Shown piece by piece: positions 22,120-35,230 of a stretch of DNA of 64,000 nucleotides. The notes beneath the pieces were generated by a model. That model did no database searches. It saw only the letters and a program-made list of their open reading frames with translations, and was not told the origin of the DNA. Source of the DNA: Delphinus delphis (lineage: Eukaryota > Chordata > Mammalia > Artiodactyla > Delphinidae). The stretch spans positions 1,821,501 through 1,885,500 of the forward strand of contig NC_082696.1 of assembly GCF_949987515.2 (NCBI RefSeq), written 5' to 3'. Each line of letters starts with the position of its first letter. Within the stretch, counting starts at the first letter, position 1. A program made the position numbers and the translations under genes.

Positions 22120-25100
22120 CTCACCCTGCAGTCCACACCCCCCTGTGCCCCTGCTGGGAGGCCCAGCGGGAGGCTGGTGGATCAGTCAGCGAGGCGACTC
22201 AGTGAGCAAGTGCGAGAGCGACTGTGGCCGTCACGACACAGATGTGTGGACTGGGGTGGGGAAAGGGGGCCGCGCGCCCTACACCAGTGTCAGCGCCCCA
22301 GGGACCCCGCCCTCTGCTCCCCACACAAGCCCAGACGCGGCCTGCGTGACCATGCTCCCTGTCCTGTCTACAGAGCACGACAGGGCCCAACACCTGAGGC
22401 TCCCTTCTCTAGGCACCCGTGGAGGGACCCCTGGCGGCAATGGGCAGCAGCCCCTCTGGGTGGGTCTGGGTGGCCGCTGGTTCCCGGGGCACCACCTGCA
22501 CACACGGGCCTGACTGTGATGCTGACATTAAGCTTCTGTCATCACCAAGGGGGTCGTTATTCCAGTTACTTCGCTCGACAACATAATGGATCAGGAAGCA
22601 GAGAGGTTTACAGGGTGCCCGCAGGCCCCAGGGCCCCAAACCCTGGCGGAAGGACACCTAGAGTGTGATCCTGACAGCACGGCACACGCAGGAGGGAGGC
22701 TGAGCGCCGGCAGGATGAGCCCTGAGGCCGCGGTGCCTGCCTGTGCGCCTGGATGCCCACGGGACCCTGCCCTTGGCCATTTCGTCCTCGTTCCCTGAGA
22801 CCACGGCCAAGACCCCTTGTCGGCGCCTCCCTCCCGGCCCCACCCAACAGGGAGAAAAGTCTGGGGGGAGCGGGTGAAAGTCAGTCCTTTCTTGGAGGGG
22901 ATCTTCACAGGTGCATGCCCTGTGCCACGAGTCGAGCCCCTGCCAGGACACAGGGCTGAGCGGACCTGCCTCTGCTCTTGTAGAGGAAGCCACGGGTGAC
23001 CCTGCAGCTTGTTCTCTGCTCCCGAGAGAGGGACGTGGCCCTGGGCTTCTCATGCGTGTGCACCGGGCAGCTGGCCCCAGGGGCAGCGAAGCAGCCGGTC
23101 ACAGACCTGCCCTAGGAAGTATGGGGCGCAGCACGGGAGACCAGCCCGAGGACACGGCGGGCACAGAGGTCTGGCACACAGGAGTCCACGTGCCCGGGGA
23201 GATACAGGGTCGGTGCCAGGTGGCTGGCGGCCAGAGGCCAGTGGACGGTGGGAAGGGGCCTTGGCCTGAGGTAGCGCATCCCAGGCGGAGGGAACGGTAC
23301 TCAGGACGGCGCAGAGGTGGGGTCCCCAAGGTGGGGGGACCCTGAGGTGGGGAGCCCGTGCGGGCCGTGGTGGGAAGGCCCCGTAGAATTCTGGACGCGG
23401 AGAAGGTGAGGGGCTGGGCAGGAGAGGAGGAGGTGGAGGACGACAGAGCCCGGCCGCTGCGCCAAGTCAGGGGGAGACGCCCTGAGGGGCAGGGGTGCCT
23501 TTGGAGGACTTGCCCTGGGCGGGCGGCAGGCGCATCCCACCCTGTTTCCAGACGTGTCTGGGCAGCTGTGAGGAGAGGGAGGGAGGGAGGGAGGGGTGGC
23601 AGGGGAGCAGGCTGCTTTGTTGGCCCAAGCGGGACACGTGGGCGGCACAGGCCAGGCTGGTGGGAGGAGAAAGGAGGGGAACGCCAGCGCGTGGCACAGG
23701 GCAGAGAGGAGGTGGGACGGGTCTGCTCCCCTGGACCCAGCAGGCGGGGTGCCCTGGAAGGGAGGGGGGCAGAGGACCGTGCAGGAGCCCCCGACCTGCC
23801 CGCGTGTGTTCCGTGGGGCGGCACCAGGATGCAGGAATGTGGGTTTAGATAAATAGAATGGGTGTTGAACATGAGGGTTTAGTCGTGGCTCTCCGGGAGA
23901 GAGCTGCATTTTGAGGGGCTGGATCGCGACTGAGGGGCGGGCCAGGCGGCAGGGCTGCAGACCCAGGGAGAGCTGACGCAGCAACTCGAGTCGAAGGCCG
24001 TCTGGAGGAGAATGGCCTCCTCCAGGGACCTCAGTCTTTCCTCAAGGCCTTGGACCGCTTGCGTGCGGCCCGCCCACACTGCGGAGGCTCACTGGCTTTG
24101 CTTAAGTCAGCTGTTTAGACCATAACTTCACCCCAAAACACCCTCCGAGCAGCCGGACACCGGCTACGTGGCCCAGCCAGGCGGACACATGAGGGCTGGG
24201 CAGCCACGAGGCCGCACGTGGTCCTCTAGGCTGGGCACGGGCCTGTGGGCCCCTTTCGGGTGCTGGGGCCCTGGGGCCTCAGGAGCGGCCAGCTAACTCG
24301 TGACTGGGACCCCGATAAGTAAAGGTTTGCCCCGAGCCCCAGCGCACACTCCCAACGCGGGAACAGCGATTTCAGGGAGCGGCGCTCACCACGACCCACC
24401 CAGCTTTGCCCCTGGCCGGTTCGCAGGCTCGGGAGTTTCCCGGGTGGCATTTGAAGTTGGCTCCGAACGTGGAGGGCGGGAGAGACCAGGAAAGAGGCAG
24501 ACACCCGGGCGGCAGGTGCAAGTTTACTAAGCAGGGACTTGGGTGCGACGCCCATCTCGGGCACCCCGCCCGCCAGAGTCTCAAGTTCACACGGAGGCCC
24601 TGACGGTCCGGCTGAGTTCACCTCCAGAGGGCCTCAGCCGCGGCTCTGACACCGCCTCTCCTGCGGGAACCGGCGGCAGAGCCTGCGTCCGAGGGCGGGT
24701 ACGGAGCGTCTGGGTCCGGCTGGTGGTCAGCCGGGGTCACGTTCTCTCGATGGCCACCTTCACCGTGGGGCGTCCACTGGAGGCCTCGTGCTTCCTCCGG
24801 GCCGACACGCGTGTGTGACCCCGATCACAGGTGAAACGCGCTCCTCCGGGGCCGTGGTCGATGAGCCAGTGCAGCCCTGGGGGCCGGCAGGCAGGGGCTG
24901 GAACTCGGGGCGGGGGCACCAGGCTGCTGGCCGAACCCCTCCCAGTGACCCCGCAGGCCACGTGCTGCGTGCAACATGAAAGGTGATGGAGACCCTTCGG
25001 GGGCCCCCGTGTAGGAAGCCTCTGCTTCCCCAGGAGGTGCCCCCCGCTGTGGGCCTCAGGCCACTGCTCCGTGAGGTTGGGCCCTGGACCCTCCCCAGTC

Positions 25101-26469
25101 TGGGGACCTCTGTGTCCTGGGCTGACCCTTGACTTTGCCTTTGAACGCGCAGGGGTCCCGGGGCTCACCCTCCAGGCAGAGGGAGCACTGGGCAGCGCAC
25201 ACCTGCAGCAGGGTCAGGGCCCCAGGCCAGAGCGGCCCCTCCCCCCACGCACCCCCTCCCCCCCCCCGCCCCCGCCCCCGTAACCTGAGGAAGGTCTGGG
25301 AAGCTCGCAGGCAGCAGCCACTCCCCACACCCGCCAGGGCCCCCCCCCCCCCGCCCCCGGGGTCCACACTGCGTCAGGCCTGCCCCGTGCGGCCTGGGCA
25401 CGTCCTCGGGGCACATGAGGCCCCGTCGGCGGAGTGGACGCCCACTCATCTTGGTGCTGGAGCCCCCACTCAGGCATCTGTCCATCTTCCTGCATCCGCG
25501 CCTTTCCCAGAGCTCTTGCCAGGTGACTAGTTGACCAGATAAGCTGGTCGCTGACAGGGGCGCTCCCCTGGCCCCCCAGGACGGTCTGCCCCCGCGGCCT
25601 CCCTTGCCTCCTCCCAGGGCGCCTCTTCCCCAGAGCAAGCGTCTCTCACCCCGATGCTCCTTAGGTCTGAGCGGCTCTCTCTCAGCTTCGAGGGGTTTTT
25701 GCCGTCGGGATTCGTCCTTTGGGTTCTGGAAAGAGAGGACGTTTACTGGTGCTGGACCCTGAGACCGGGCTCTGGGGTGGGTGTCTGTGCCCCGCCCACA
25801 CGTGGAGCGCCCTCAGAAAACACCCAGGGTTTGGAAAAAACATTCCTGCTCCCTGGGAAATAGGATCGGGCTGTCGGCTTCGGATAACTGGTCACCACAC
25901 CCGCCATTTCCCGCCCACCACGGCTTTGCCCTTAAACCAGCGCCGTTTCATGAATAATGGTGCGTGTTTCAAACTGGAACTGTTGGTTTGATGCTGTTGG
26001 TGTGAAGTTGGTGTGTATTTGAAATCGTTCTCGATTCTTTGCCATTAACAGCAACGTGGATGAGTAACGTCTTTGGAGACGCGCACTATGCAGAGGCTCC
26101 CGCCCTGGCTCTTCCCTGGTCTCCCGGAAGCAGGCGCCAAGCGCGGCTTCTCCGCTGGGCCTGGGCTGCTGCAGGGCCGGGAGCTGGGTGTTCTGGGGCT
26201 CCATGTGACAAGTGTCAGGACCCGCCCACTCTCAGCAGCAGGAGGACGAGCAGAAGAGCCGGGCGTCGGAGCCGCGAGCCCGGCGGGCTGGGCACCCCGT
26301 CTGTGGCCAGCCTGCCTGTACAGGCCCAGTGTCCTGGTGCCCAGGGGAACGGGCCCAAAGTCGCCTGGAGCTTGGGCCGGTCTGGCCTGAGGCTCAGCCT
26401 TTCCTCAATACCGTGCTTTCCTAGCTGCGGGCTCAGGTTTTCGTTCCACTTCTCAGCCGTCCACAGCTC
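22120..26469. other. Intergenic, GC-rich
   Basis: No gene or named repeat recognised. A GGGA run near 23578-23600 and C runs at 25253-25280 and 25341-25358 are simple-sequence tracts. Long frames on both strands overlap each other and lack domains. Confidence 0.4.
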
Positions 26470-26485
26470 TCAGCAGGGGGCGCCG
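26470..26485 (+). promoter_or_regulatory. CTCF-like binding motif
   Basis: TCAGCAGGGGGCGCCG matches the CTCF core consensus at 15 of 16 positions; only the first base differs. It reads on the + strand like the motif at 4005. Confidence 0.45.
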
Positions 26486-29392
26486 CTGCCTCGGCGGAAG
26501 GGTCCCCCCGGGGAGTCATGCAGCAGGGAGGGGCTGACGTGGGCGTCGCTGTGCCGCGTGCCGGGCGTTCTGCCTGCGTGCGGGAGCTCGGTCTGCGGTT
26601 TTCTTGCTGCTCAGGACCCCGTCTATAAGCTTCCACCCCTGGCCTGTAAACTCATAACGTGAAGTCGAGGAGAAGCAGGCGCCGTCCCCTTTCACTAGAG
26701 CCGTCTTGTTCATTCTCTCGGGAATTGCAGGACGCCTCATTTCCTGCTGCAGGGGCTGGGGAGGCTCTGCCCCTCTGTGCACCTCGGGGAGGTCTGCACT
26801 CAGGACTTCTCTGGTCCAGAGCGAGCCAGGGCCCCTCAGAACACACGGAGGACCCGCCCGGGCATCCGGGCTGGGAGGCCCCTGGCCTGGCTAGCCCTGT
26901 GGAGGCAGGGTGAGAGCAGCACCGGCCGAGTGTCTCGGTTCTGGTCTCGGTGATTGGTTCTGTTCCTGGGCGCTTCTCTTGCCCCTTTTGTCTTACGGGA
27001 CGGCGTATAGAAAAGCGTTTGCAAAAGTTTAAAGTGTAAATATACAGAAGTGAAATGTAAAATGCATTATATTTAAAGAAAGTATGAAAGTGCAAATGTG
27101 AGGCCTCAGCCAGGCTCCCCGGAGGTGGAACCTCGCTGGGAAGGGGCAGGAGGCGGTGACAGGCGAAGGTCAGGCTCTGCTGAGCAGGGAGCGGTTCAGG
27201 GACTCCTGAGTGGGAGGGGCTAGCTAGCTCGCCAAGGTCCCCTGCCAGCAAGTGGCTGGTGAGGACACGCGTCTGTAGAGCACACACACCTCTTACACTG
27301 AACGAGGGGCGCTGAGGTCACAGCACACGACACATGAGACAACAGCCTCGTTTCACTCCACCCGCCAACAAGAGGAGCTTATGTGTTGGATCCCCCAGCC
27401 CCAGAACTCAGCTTCCTAAGCGAAGAAGCAGAAAGTTCTGGAAGAGCAACACTTTAGGTGGCTGTTCCGAGTGTCTCATCATGAGGGAGGGTCCAGATCT
27501 CGTGAATTCCACTCCCAACACGTGCCCTTAACAGCATCTCCAAAGACTTCCAAAGACCTTTTGGCCTCTGAATGCCCTGGTGTGCTTCTCTGACCTGAGA
27601 ACCCATTGGCGGTTCTGAGAAAAGCCTCAGTCCACCTTGGTTTACATTTCTCGGGTACTGCTGTGACCTTGAGCAGATGGAAACCTTGGGGTTGGTCCAG
27701 GGAACCTGAGCCACCTTGTAAAAGTCAGACAGACCTATAAACTTGGAAGGATCCTTGTCAGGGTCTACAGTGACACTTCCGCCTAGGAAATGGGTTTGGT
27801 CGTGGCCAAGTGTAATACCAAGTGCACTGGTCCACCGCCACTGACAGGGCTTCTCTTCAGGCCCGGAGAAGGGGGCGGGGGGTGGTATGTGGGATGGCCG
27901 GATGGCCATGACCTTGAGTTCTCAAGGAGGGGGGGCGTGTGATGGCCACGGCCTTGAGTTCTGAAGGGGACACAGGCCAAGGTCCAGGGGCTTGAAGGCC
28001 GAGGTAACTTTCAGGACTCCGGTCTCTCCTTGGTGGGAGGTGTGCGCCGTTCTCGGGCTTTGAGCTGGAGTGCGTGATCTGCCCCGTGTTTTAGCAAGAA
28101 CTGGGGGCTGAGATGTTAAGAGCACAGGGCTGGGGGCTGAGAGAGGAGACTTTGGGAGCCCCTGCGCTCGTCCAGGCTAAAGATGAGAGGGGTGTGGAGC
28201 AGGCAGTGGAGGGGGGCGTGGCCGGAAGGTGCTGGGCGTGGTTTGATGATAAAACCGTGAGGATTTGCTACCGTCTGGACTTGGGGTGGGAGAAGAAGGA
28301 AACCAGGCCACTCCCAAGCCTGCTGTCCAGAGCAGAGGGCGGGAGGGACGGAGCGCGTGGCTGAGGGGCTGTTTTTGTTTCCCAGGGACTCGGGGGCACC
28401 TGGCAGCTCGTCTGTGGGCTCAGCAGACGCCTCCCGGATCAATGAAGGGATGGATTCCGCCAAGCACAGGGGTGACCTGCCCCACGCTGCCCGGCCGGCA
28501 CCGCGTGTCCCGTGACCTTCTGTCTTGGCCGAGGTCCTCACGCCTGTTTCAGGGCAGAGTCCTGCTTTCAGATGAGCAGGGCCGCTGTGGCCAGGTCTGC
28601 GTTTGGGTCTCCGCGGCCCGCACGGGACCCTCAGAGGCCTCGGGCGGGTCTCCCCCGAGCGGGTGAGATGCGCTGCCCCGTGTGTAGAGGATTCAAAAGA
28701 AGCAATAAAACGCACTGGACAGGTCTGCTTTCCTGCCACCGTCCACGGCGAGTGTCAGCCGCACACCCGCTCCGTGTGGGGTGGACCGTCCCCACCTCGC
28801 CCCTCTGCCCCGCGCCCGCCAGGTCTCTTAGCACAGGATCTGCGGAGGTGTGGAGACTCGGGGACCCCTCCCCACGTCACCCCGCTGCCAGTGGCCAGTC
28901 CGGGGTGGAACCTGTAGCCTGGCGCCGGTGTCAGCACCTTCCCTGCCCCGCGCGGCCTCCCAAGGGAGACAGCCCCAGCGTGTGGCCCTGGCACCTGGAC
29001 AGCCTTTTGCCAAAATCCACTGTACTTTCCAAAGTGTGTCTTTCTGCTGAGCTGCAGCTCCAGTGTCCCTGTGCGTCAGAGCAGTGGGACAGCGTGGGCT
29101 CCCAGCGAGGGTAGGCGCTTACCCAGGAGAGCCGGCAGGCAGGCCTCGAGGGGCAGAAACGAGTCACCCAGCAGCAGACAGACAAATACGTCACAGGCGC
29201 CTTGGTTTGGACCACTCACAATTGGGAAGAAGTCAGCTTCGCTAGACGGGGTCGAAGGCAGGCGCTCCTGCAGCTGAGCTGCGTGCACGGCCGCCCACTG
29301 GCCAGGGCTGCAAGCGTGGGTACTGAGCTGCTCCCCAAAGCCCTTGCCCTCTGCTCCACACGGCCGGGCAAAGTGCCACCTGTGCACAGCCA
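26486..29392. other. Intergenic, mixed composition
   Basis: No gene recognised apart from the unidentified frame listed separately. A small AT-rich island lies at 27.0-27.1 kb. Confidence 0.4.
27454..27909 (-). other. Unidentified minus-strand open frame, 151 codons
   Basis: The translation is not low complexity and includes a natural-looking stretch (VTVDPDKDPSKFIGLSDFYK). No family was recognised. It may be a remnant of a pseudogene or retroelement. No splice or promoter signs were assigned, and the frame could be chance. Confidence 0.2.
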
Positions 29393-29640
29393 GCTTCGCT
29401 CTTCTGGGCGTGTTGGGGGCATAGGGGCTCTAGTTCCTAAGTTCACAGTCATGGTAAGTTCAGCACAGAGAGGAGGCTTCGCTCTTCTGGGCGTGTTGGG
29501 GGCATAGGGGCTCTAGTTCCTAAGTTCACAGTCATGGTAAGTTCAGCACAGAGAGGAGGCTTCGCTCTTCTGGGCGTGTTGGGGGCGTAGGGGCTCTAGT
29601 TCCTAAGTTCACAGTCATGGCAATTCAGCACAGAGAGGAG
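29393..29640. repeat. 83-bp tandem triplication
   Basis: Three near-identical copies start with 'gcttcgctcttctgggcgtg' at 29393, 29476 and 29559. The first two are identical over almost all their length. The third has a single A-to-G change ('gcgtag' for 'gcatag') and a small change with a one-base loss ('ggcaattc' for 'ggtaagttc'). The low divergence implies a young duplication. Confidence 0.95.
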
Positions 29641-32600
29641 GCTGGCGGGGAGGGAAATCCAAGAATCTGCTCTCGGGGCAGAAGGGGGAAACGGGAGCTG
29701 GGGGTGGGGCCTGGGCCACTGCCCAGCTGTAGTAACTGGCCGAGTCCTGTCCTTTCCTGCACTCCCTCCTCCCATCCTGGGTCGCCCCAGAGCAAGACTG
29801 AGGGTTGATGCAGGGCAACCCCAGGGCTCCTCTGCTGACCTTACGGAGCTGGTGACCGCGACAGGAGGTTACAGCTGGAGCACAGAACCCCGAGTCCCAA
29901 ACTGGAACAAGCCCCAGTGTGCCCAGCCAAGTAACAGCTGCAGCCTTTGGACGAGCCCCCGGCTCCTCCAGCCTCAGTGCTCTTATCCCTGCAATGGGAA
30001 CAAGGAAGTCCTTGCCCCCAGCTTGTCATAAGATGGGGGGGGGCCATCAGCGTGACTCAGAGCCAGCTCTCCCCAGGGACACCCCAGCCCTGCCGTCCTG
30101 CGGCGGCGGGGGTGGTTTCTGCAAACACCAAATTCTGTCCACCGCCAACACCCTCCGTCTGTCTGTGACCCACGCTCCCTGCCCCGTTCCCAATTTCCAA
30201 GTCTGTGCTCTGGGCGCACAATTTAAAGCCCGGTGCAGGAGGGGTGGAGGGCCCCAGCGGGTGACGGGGCCACCATCCCATCCACAGGGGAGACCCTACC
30301 AAAATGGAGGGGGTACGAGGACAGTGTCTTGCTTCACCCCTTTAAGTGACGTGACCCAAGGAGAGCCGACATTAGGGGGAAAGTAACTGAGGGCCTCAGG
30401 ACCGCTCCCCCCACGCTGGCCCCAGCTGTCCCGTTCTATGCCTCAGAGGGGTTGGGCTTAGGGTTCCCCGCCTTGCTTGCTGGCAGGAGCCCCGCTGGTG
30501 TGCGCAGCTCTCACAGTGAGAGGTGAGATGAGACCCAACTCAGTGGTGGGAATGCAGGGATGAGATGGAAAATGGGGGTGGGGATGTGCTCCAGGGCGGC
30601 TCAGGGGACTGTGACCAGAGATGCTGGGACGGGCAGTCCCCCCAGCACCCGCTCCCCTGAAATAACACAGTCCCAGCTGGGGGGGGGGGAGGGGAGGTCC
30701 GAGGCAGCTGCAGGAAGATGGGGGGCGGGGCCTGAGCAAGGAGGTGGGGGGTTGGGAGGATGACAGGAGGGCGCAGTGAGCACACCGCCACAGGCTCCAT
30801 CCAGGACTGGGGCCCCGGCTGGGGGCGAGGTTCACCCCTAACAGCAGGGAGCCCTCTTTTCCTAACTGATGTGACCTTTACATTCTTCCTGATGTTCGAA
30901 GTTACCCCCATCCACCGCGCCAGGCGGAGATTTCGAGTGATACGCTGTTCTGGGGAGGTGGTGTCTGGAGGGGGAGGGGTGCTGGGCGCTGTTCTGGGGA
31001 GGTGGTGTCTGGAGGGGGTGGGCGCTGGGCGGCTGGGAGCCATGGAAGGTCAGGGAGCAGGTTTGCTGGAGCAGCGGCAGCCCCCCTGCGTTTCCCACAC
31101 CCCGTTGTCATGGTCTTCAGGGCCGGGCCACGCGTCCCTTGTTCTCTGCAGAAGACTCGAAACCTTCGCCGGAGTCCCTGCAAATGACAAGCGTCCTGCA
31201 GGACAGGCTTCCTGCCTCGGGCTCACATCAGCTTCCTCAGCACCCCGCCCAGCCTCGGAGCCCACGTACTGTCCCGCTGGGCCCCGCAGGCTTTCTGCGT
31301 TCATTCACAGGCACCGCTGACCACAGCCGTGTGTGCGTCGGTCCTGGGAGGACAGAGCCCCGTCCCCAGCCCCCTGCCCAGTGGGACCTTAGCTGTGGCC
31401 TCACTCCCAGCCTTAGCATCCAGCCCCCTAAGACCAGAGGCGGCTCTGCAGCCCCGTCTGCGCGTGCTCAGCGCGTGGCCGTGGTCTCTGCTGGAGGGTG
31501 ACCGTCCCCCGAGTCAGCCCCGTAATGAGGTGGGAGCTGCGGAGGCGTATCTCATGGGGCTGCTCGCACCTCCTTCTTTCCGTGGACTCAAGCCCTTGGC
31601 AGGAGTGAGCTTGCCTCGACCTTGTGGTGGGCGCCACCCTGTCGCAGGGGCCCCGCTCCCCTCAGACGGGGAGAAACAAGGCTCTGGCCCCAGGGGCTGC
31701 CTCTCAGGTTCGAGACCTTGTGTCCCTGTGCCTTGCAGAGCTGGGTCCCGGGAGGCTGCTTTGTTTCTGCAGGGCTGTGCACTGTGGTGATCTAAAGGGC
31801 ACAGTGACTGGAGCTGGGACTGACGCAGAGGGAGGGTGTGGCTCCTGTGTGTGGGGGAGCGTTTCCTGGGGGCGGGGGACGGGGATGGCTTCTTGGGGCC
31901 GGGACAAGCGCAGTCTGTTTCCGGGGAGCCTTGCTGATGCGGGGCACCGCACACACCTCCACCCACGCTCCCCCTTCCTGCGGGCTTCGTCCTCCTGCAG
32001 CCCACAGGAAGGGGCAGCGCGTTCAGGGCACGTTGTGAGCATTTGCTGCCTTGGGCTTTCTTAATCCAGGGGATATGAGGTTTTCACACTCGTGAAGCAC
32101 AAACACAGCACGTGTCCCAGCCCAGGGTGCAGATTTAAGGAATCTTTGCTACACGCATCGCTCCGATATTTCCTACTCAGCTCCATTCCCGGCCCGGTGA
32201 CGGTGGCAGCAGCAGTGTGACGGGCTTGTTTTAATCTGACGTCCGTAGGGGCTGGTGGTCCTGGGACAGGCTGTTTCCCGGGGGAAGAAGCAGAGGCCTG
32301 AAATAGAAGTTTCCTTCAAATCTTGCCAAGGCAAATTGAACACGTGAGCCAGCTGACCTCACCAGCCACCGTAGTCCTTTCTGGGGCTGCCGGCTGGCCC
32401 CCACCTCACCTGCTGCTTGGGGTGAAGGTCCCCGGGCACCCCCTGTCCTCATCCCCTCCACAGGGCTTCAGGGCAAGTGTGGGAGACCCTGACTTAGGGA
32501 GTCTTGAAAATAAAGTGTCACACGTAACACATGAGTTGATTTATATTAAAGACTAGGAAGGACTCGGGTTTCACGGAAGAGGTGTTTCACTCTGCTGCCC

Positions 32601-34660
32601 CCCCAGTGTGTCCCCATGGGGGTCGGGCGCTGGCGAACTTCCTGCTGCCAGCCCGCACCCTAGTGTGGGCGTCCAAACCTGCTGAGCCCGAACTCCGGGG
32701 CCCAAACGGGCCCCCAGCCATGTCCACGCCCTACACGGTCGGCCCTTACGTGTTCCCATGTCTCAGCAAATTCTTCCAGATCCATCTCTGCGCCCAGGGA
32801 CGCGGGACAGGGCAGCCCCTCCCACGATCTGACAGTTTCACTGTCCTTCCCGCCGTGCTTCTCAGATGCCTTTACTGTTCGGGTTAATTCATTTATTTAA
32901 TTTCTTGTTCAACTAGGTTGGCTAATTTTCTGACTTCATAGAATTTTGTTCGCTATGGTTCATTTCTCTGAAATAGAAACCATTCTAGAACACACGAGAA
33001 AGGCACTCGTCCTTGAGATGCGCTTCTCTGCCCCGAGCTCTCGTTTTCATGCCTCCTCTTCCTGGGAGCTGCGTGGGCACTAACAACGCAGGTGCCCCAC
33101 AAACGGGCAGTGGACCCGGGAGCTTTGTCGCACTGGCATCAGGCCCAGGGAGCGAGCCCCGAGGCAGGCTCCCTCGCTCACAGCAGCTCCCCGCTGGACT
33201 GGGGACCGGCAGGAGCTGCGGTGCCAGGGCGAGTTACTGGGTGGCTTGGTTTTAGAGAGTTGCGTGAGAGGGACATGGGAGCACAGCCTGGGGGCAGCGG
33301 TCTCCGGTGAGTGCTGGGAGGTCCCTCCCCAGGGGCCGGGGGCCTGGTGCTCCTGTAGCTGTGGTGGGTCTGGCCCTCATCCCACTGTGTCCGCTAACAC
33401 AGTCCCTCGGCCCCCTTCCTTTCTTTGTCTGTCACCATCGTGTCCCTGGATCTTAGCCTGAGAGTAGGGCCCAGAGGCGCCCTGCGATGTGCCGTGTGAG
33501 GCCTGTGGGTGGCAGGTGAGCCCGGGAGCCCTGCTTCCAACTGCGTGGCGGGCGGGGGGCGGTGCCAGCACTTGCTGTTGGCAAATGAGTTCGCCAGGCG
33601 CTACTCCCCGCAGGGCGTCGCTTTGGAACCCTGGCCAGCTGTCAGCTGGAGGAAAAGCAGCTGGCGCACCAAGGGGTGGACGATGGGCTTGCACGCCGCC
33701 CCGCACCCTGCTCTTGGGCCCTGGGTTTTAATGGAGGTCAAGAGGTGGAGGGGGCGGCAGACGCAGCATGGCCCGCCCGCGTGGGCAGCAGGCAGCGCTC
33801 CAGCCGCCTAGCCTCTCCTCTGGGCCGGCTCTTCTCAGCCCCACAGGCACCCGGGCCCTGGACACCCGCGGGGCGACCCCTCCAGTGTCTCCGTCACCGG
33901 GCTGGCGCTGTGAGGGGTCCTCAGTTCCCGTCGCCCAGCAGAGGCACATCGGGGACCCCCCAGCGCTCCACACCCACCTGCAACTCCCGACGGCAGTCAG
34001 ACCCCTGCGCTTCCCCAAATGCTGACGTCTGTCATTCCTGAGTGCGGGAGTCACCCTGGACGTCCGTGCGAATGAGCACTTGTCACGTGACTCTGGGGGG
34101 GTTCTTAGAGACGCTGTAGCCAGGGGCCCTGCACAGCATTTGGTTCTCTGTGCCTCACGTTCCCTAAGGATAAAATGAGCAAAATACGCTGCATCTGGCC
34201 AACCGCCTTTTCAGGAAAGGTGACAATAAAAGAAGCACTTTAAGAAGCGGTGTGAGAACGGCCCAGGGCGGCTGGGCTGGGATGGGCGCTTCACTGAACG
34301 CGGGATGGGTCAGGCCGGAGGCGCACCAGAGGGGGCGGGCAAAGTGCAAGTGGGCGTAGCGGGGGGGGCGGAAGGCAGGCGGGCCTCCCCTCCCCAACCG
34401 CTAACTAAGCAGCTCGACACCTGAACTCCCTAAAATGGGCCATTGCGGCCATCAGAACTGGCTCCGTAAAGGGCAGGCGAGGCACACGGGGAAGGGTCCA
34501 CACGCGGTACTGACGGTGCAGGAGAGCCTGTCATCAGGGCACTCACACGTGCACACGCCCGTGTGCGCACGCACACGCACACGCACACCTGCTGGAAGGG
34601 GCATTTCCGGCAGATGGTTGCATTGCATTCTGTGCCATTGACTGATGACTTTTTGTGGGT
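29641..34660. other. Intergenic, GC-rich
   Basis: No gene recognised. A two-copy 46-base duplication lies at about 30943-31030. Numerous overlapping open frames reflect low stop density. Confidence 0.4.
30943..31030. repeat. Two-copy tandem duplication (about 46 bp)
   Basis: The string 'gttctggggaggtggtgtct' followed by 'ggaggggg' occurs twice, with a small difference (insertion of 'agggg') between copies. Confidence 0.8.
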
Positions 34661-34990
34661 TTCTACTATTTTATAACATGTATTTTAGTAGCCTTATTGA
34701 GGTAGGATTTACATACTGTAAAATACGTTCATTTTCAGTGAACAATTGAGTGAGTTTTGGTAAACTTATGACTGTGCAGCCTCCACCATCTGACTGTGGC
34801 ACGTCCCCACGCCGTGTGCAGGCTCCTCCCCCAGGCATCGCACACCTGCTTCCTGTCTCTGTGGATGTTGCCCCTTCTGGACATTTCATGGAATCATGTA
34901 AGATGTGTTCTTTGGGTCGGCATGACTGACGTTTGTCCACCTACCAGTATTGCTGAATGGTTTTCCTGTGTTGTTTTGTGACATCTGTTC
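34660..34990 (-). mobile_element. Ancient L1M 3' fragment, minus
   Basis: Plus-strand order 'agccttattgaggtaggatt', 'gtgaacaattgagtgagttt', 'gtggatgttgccccttctgg' and 'catggaatcatgtaagatgt' follows the inverted L1M 3' region, related to the 14.2-15.3 kb copy. Confidence 0.7.
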
Positions 34991-35230
34991 CTTACGGGCT
35001 TATGGTTCAGAAGCTTCATTTCTAGAACATTCTTGACAGGTCCATCTCATGCTAGAGGATGCTTTCTCTCATCCAGAGAAAGGCAGGCTGCACAGAGAAG
35101 GGGTCCCAGGGCAGCAGCCCTCAGGAGGGCCCAGTGCAGGGGTGGCCCTCCCCCCAGACCCGGAACCACAGACTCTCAGCAGGTGGCCGCTTCCCACCTG
35201 AGCACCCACCCGGCTCAGAAGACGCAAGTG

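Noticed and set aside
21558..22205. 215-codon proline-rich frame
   Set aside because: Produced by a 33-bp minisatellite, with an equivalent frame on the opposite strand.
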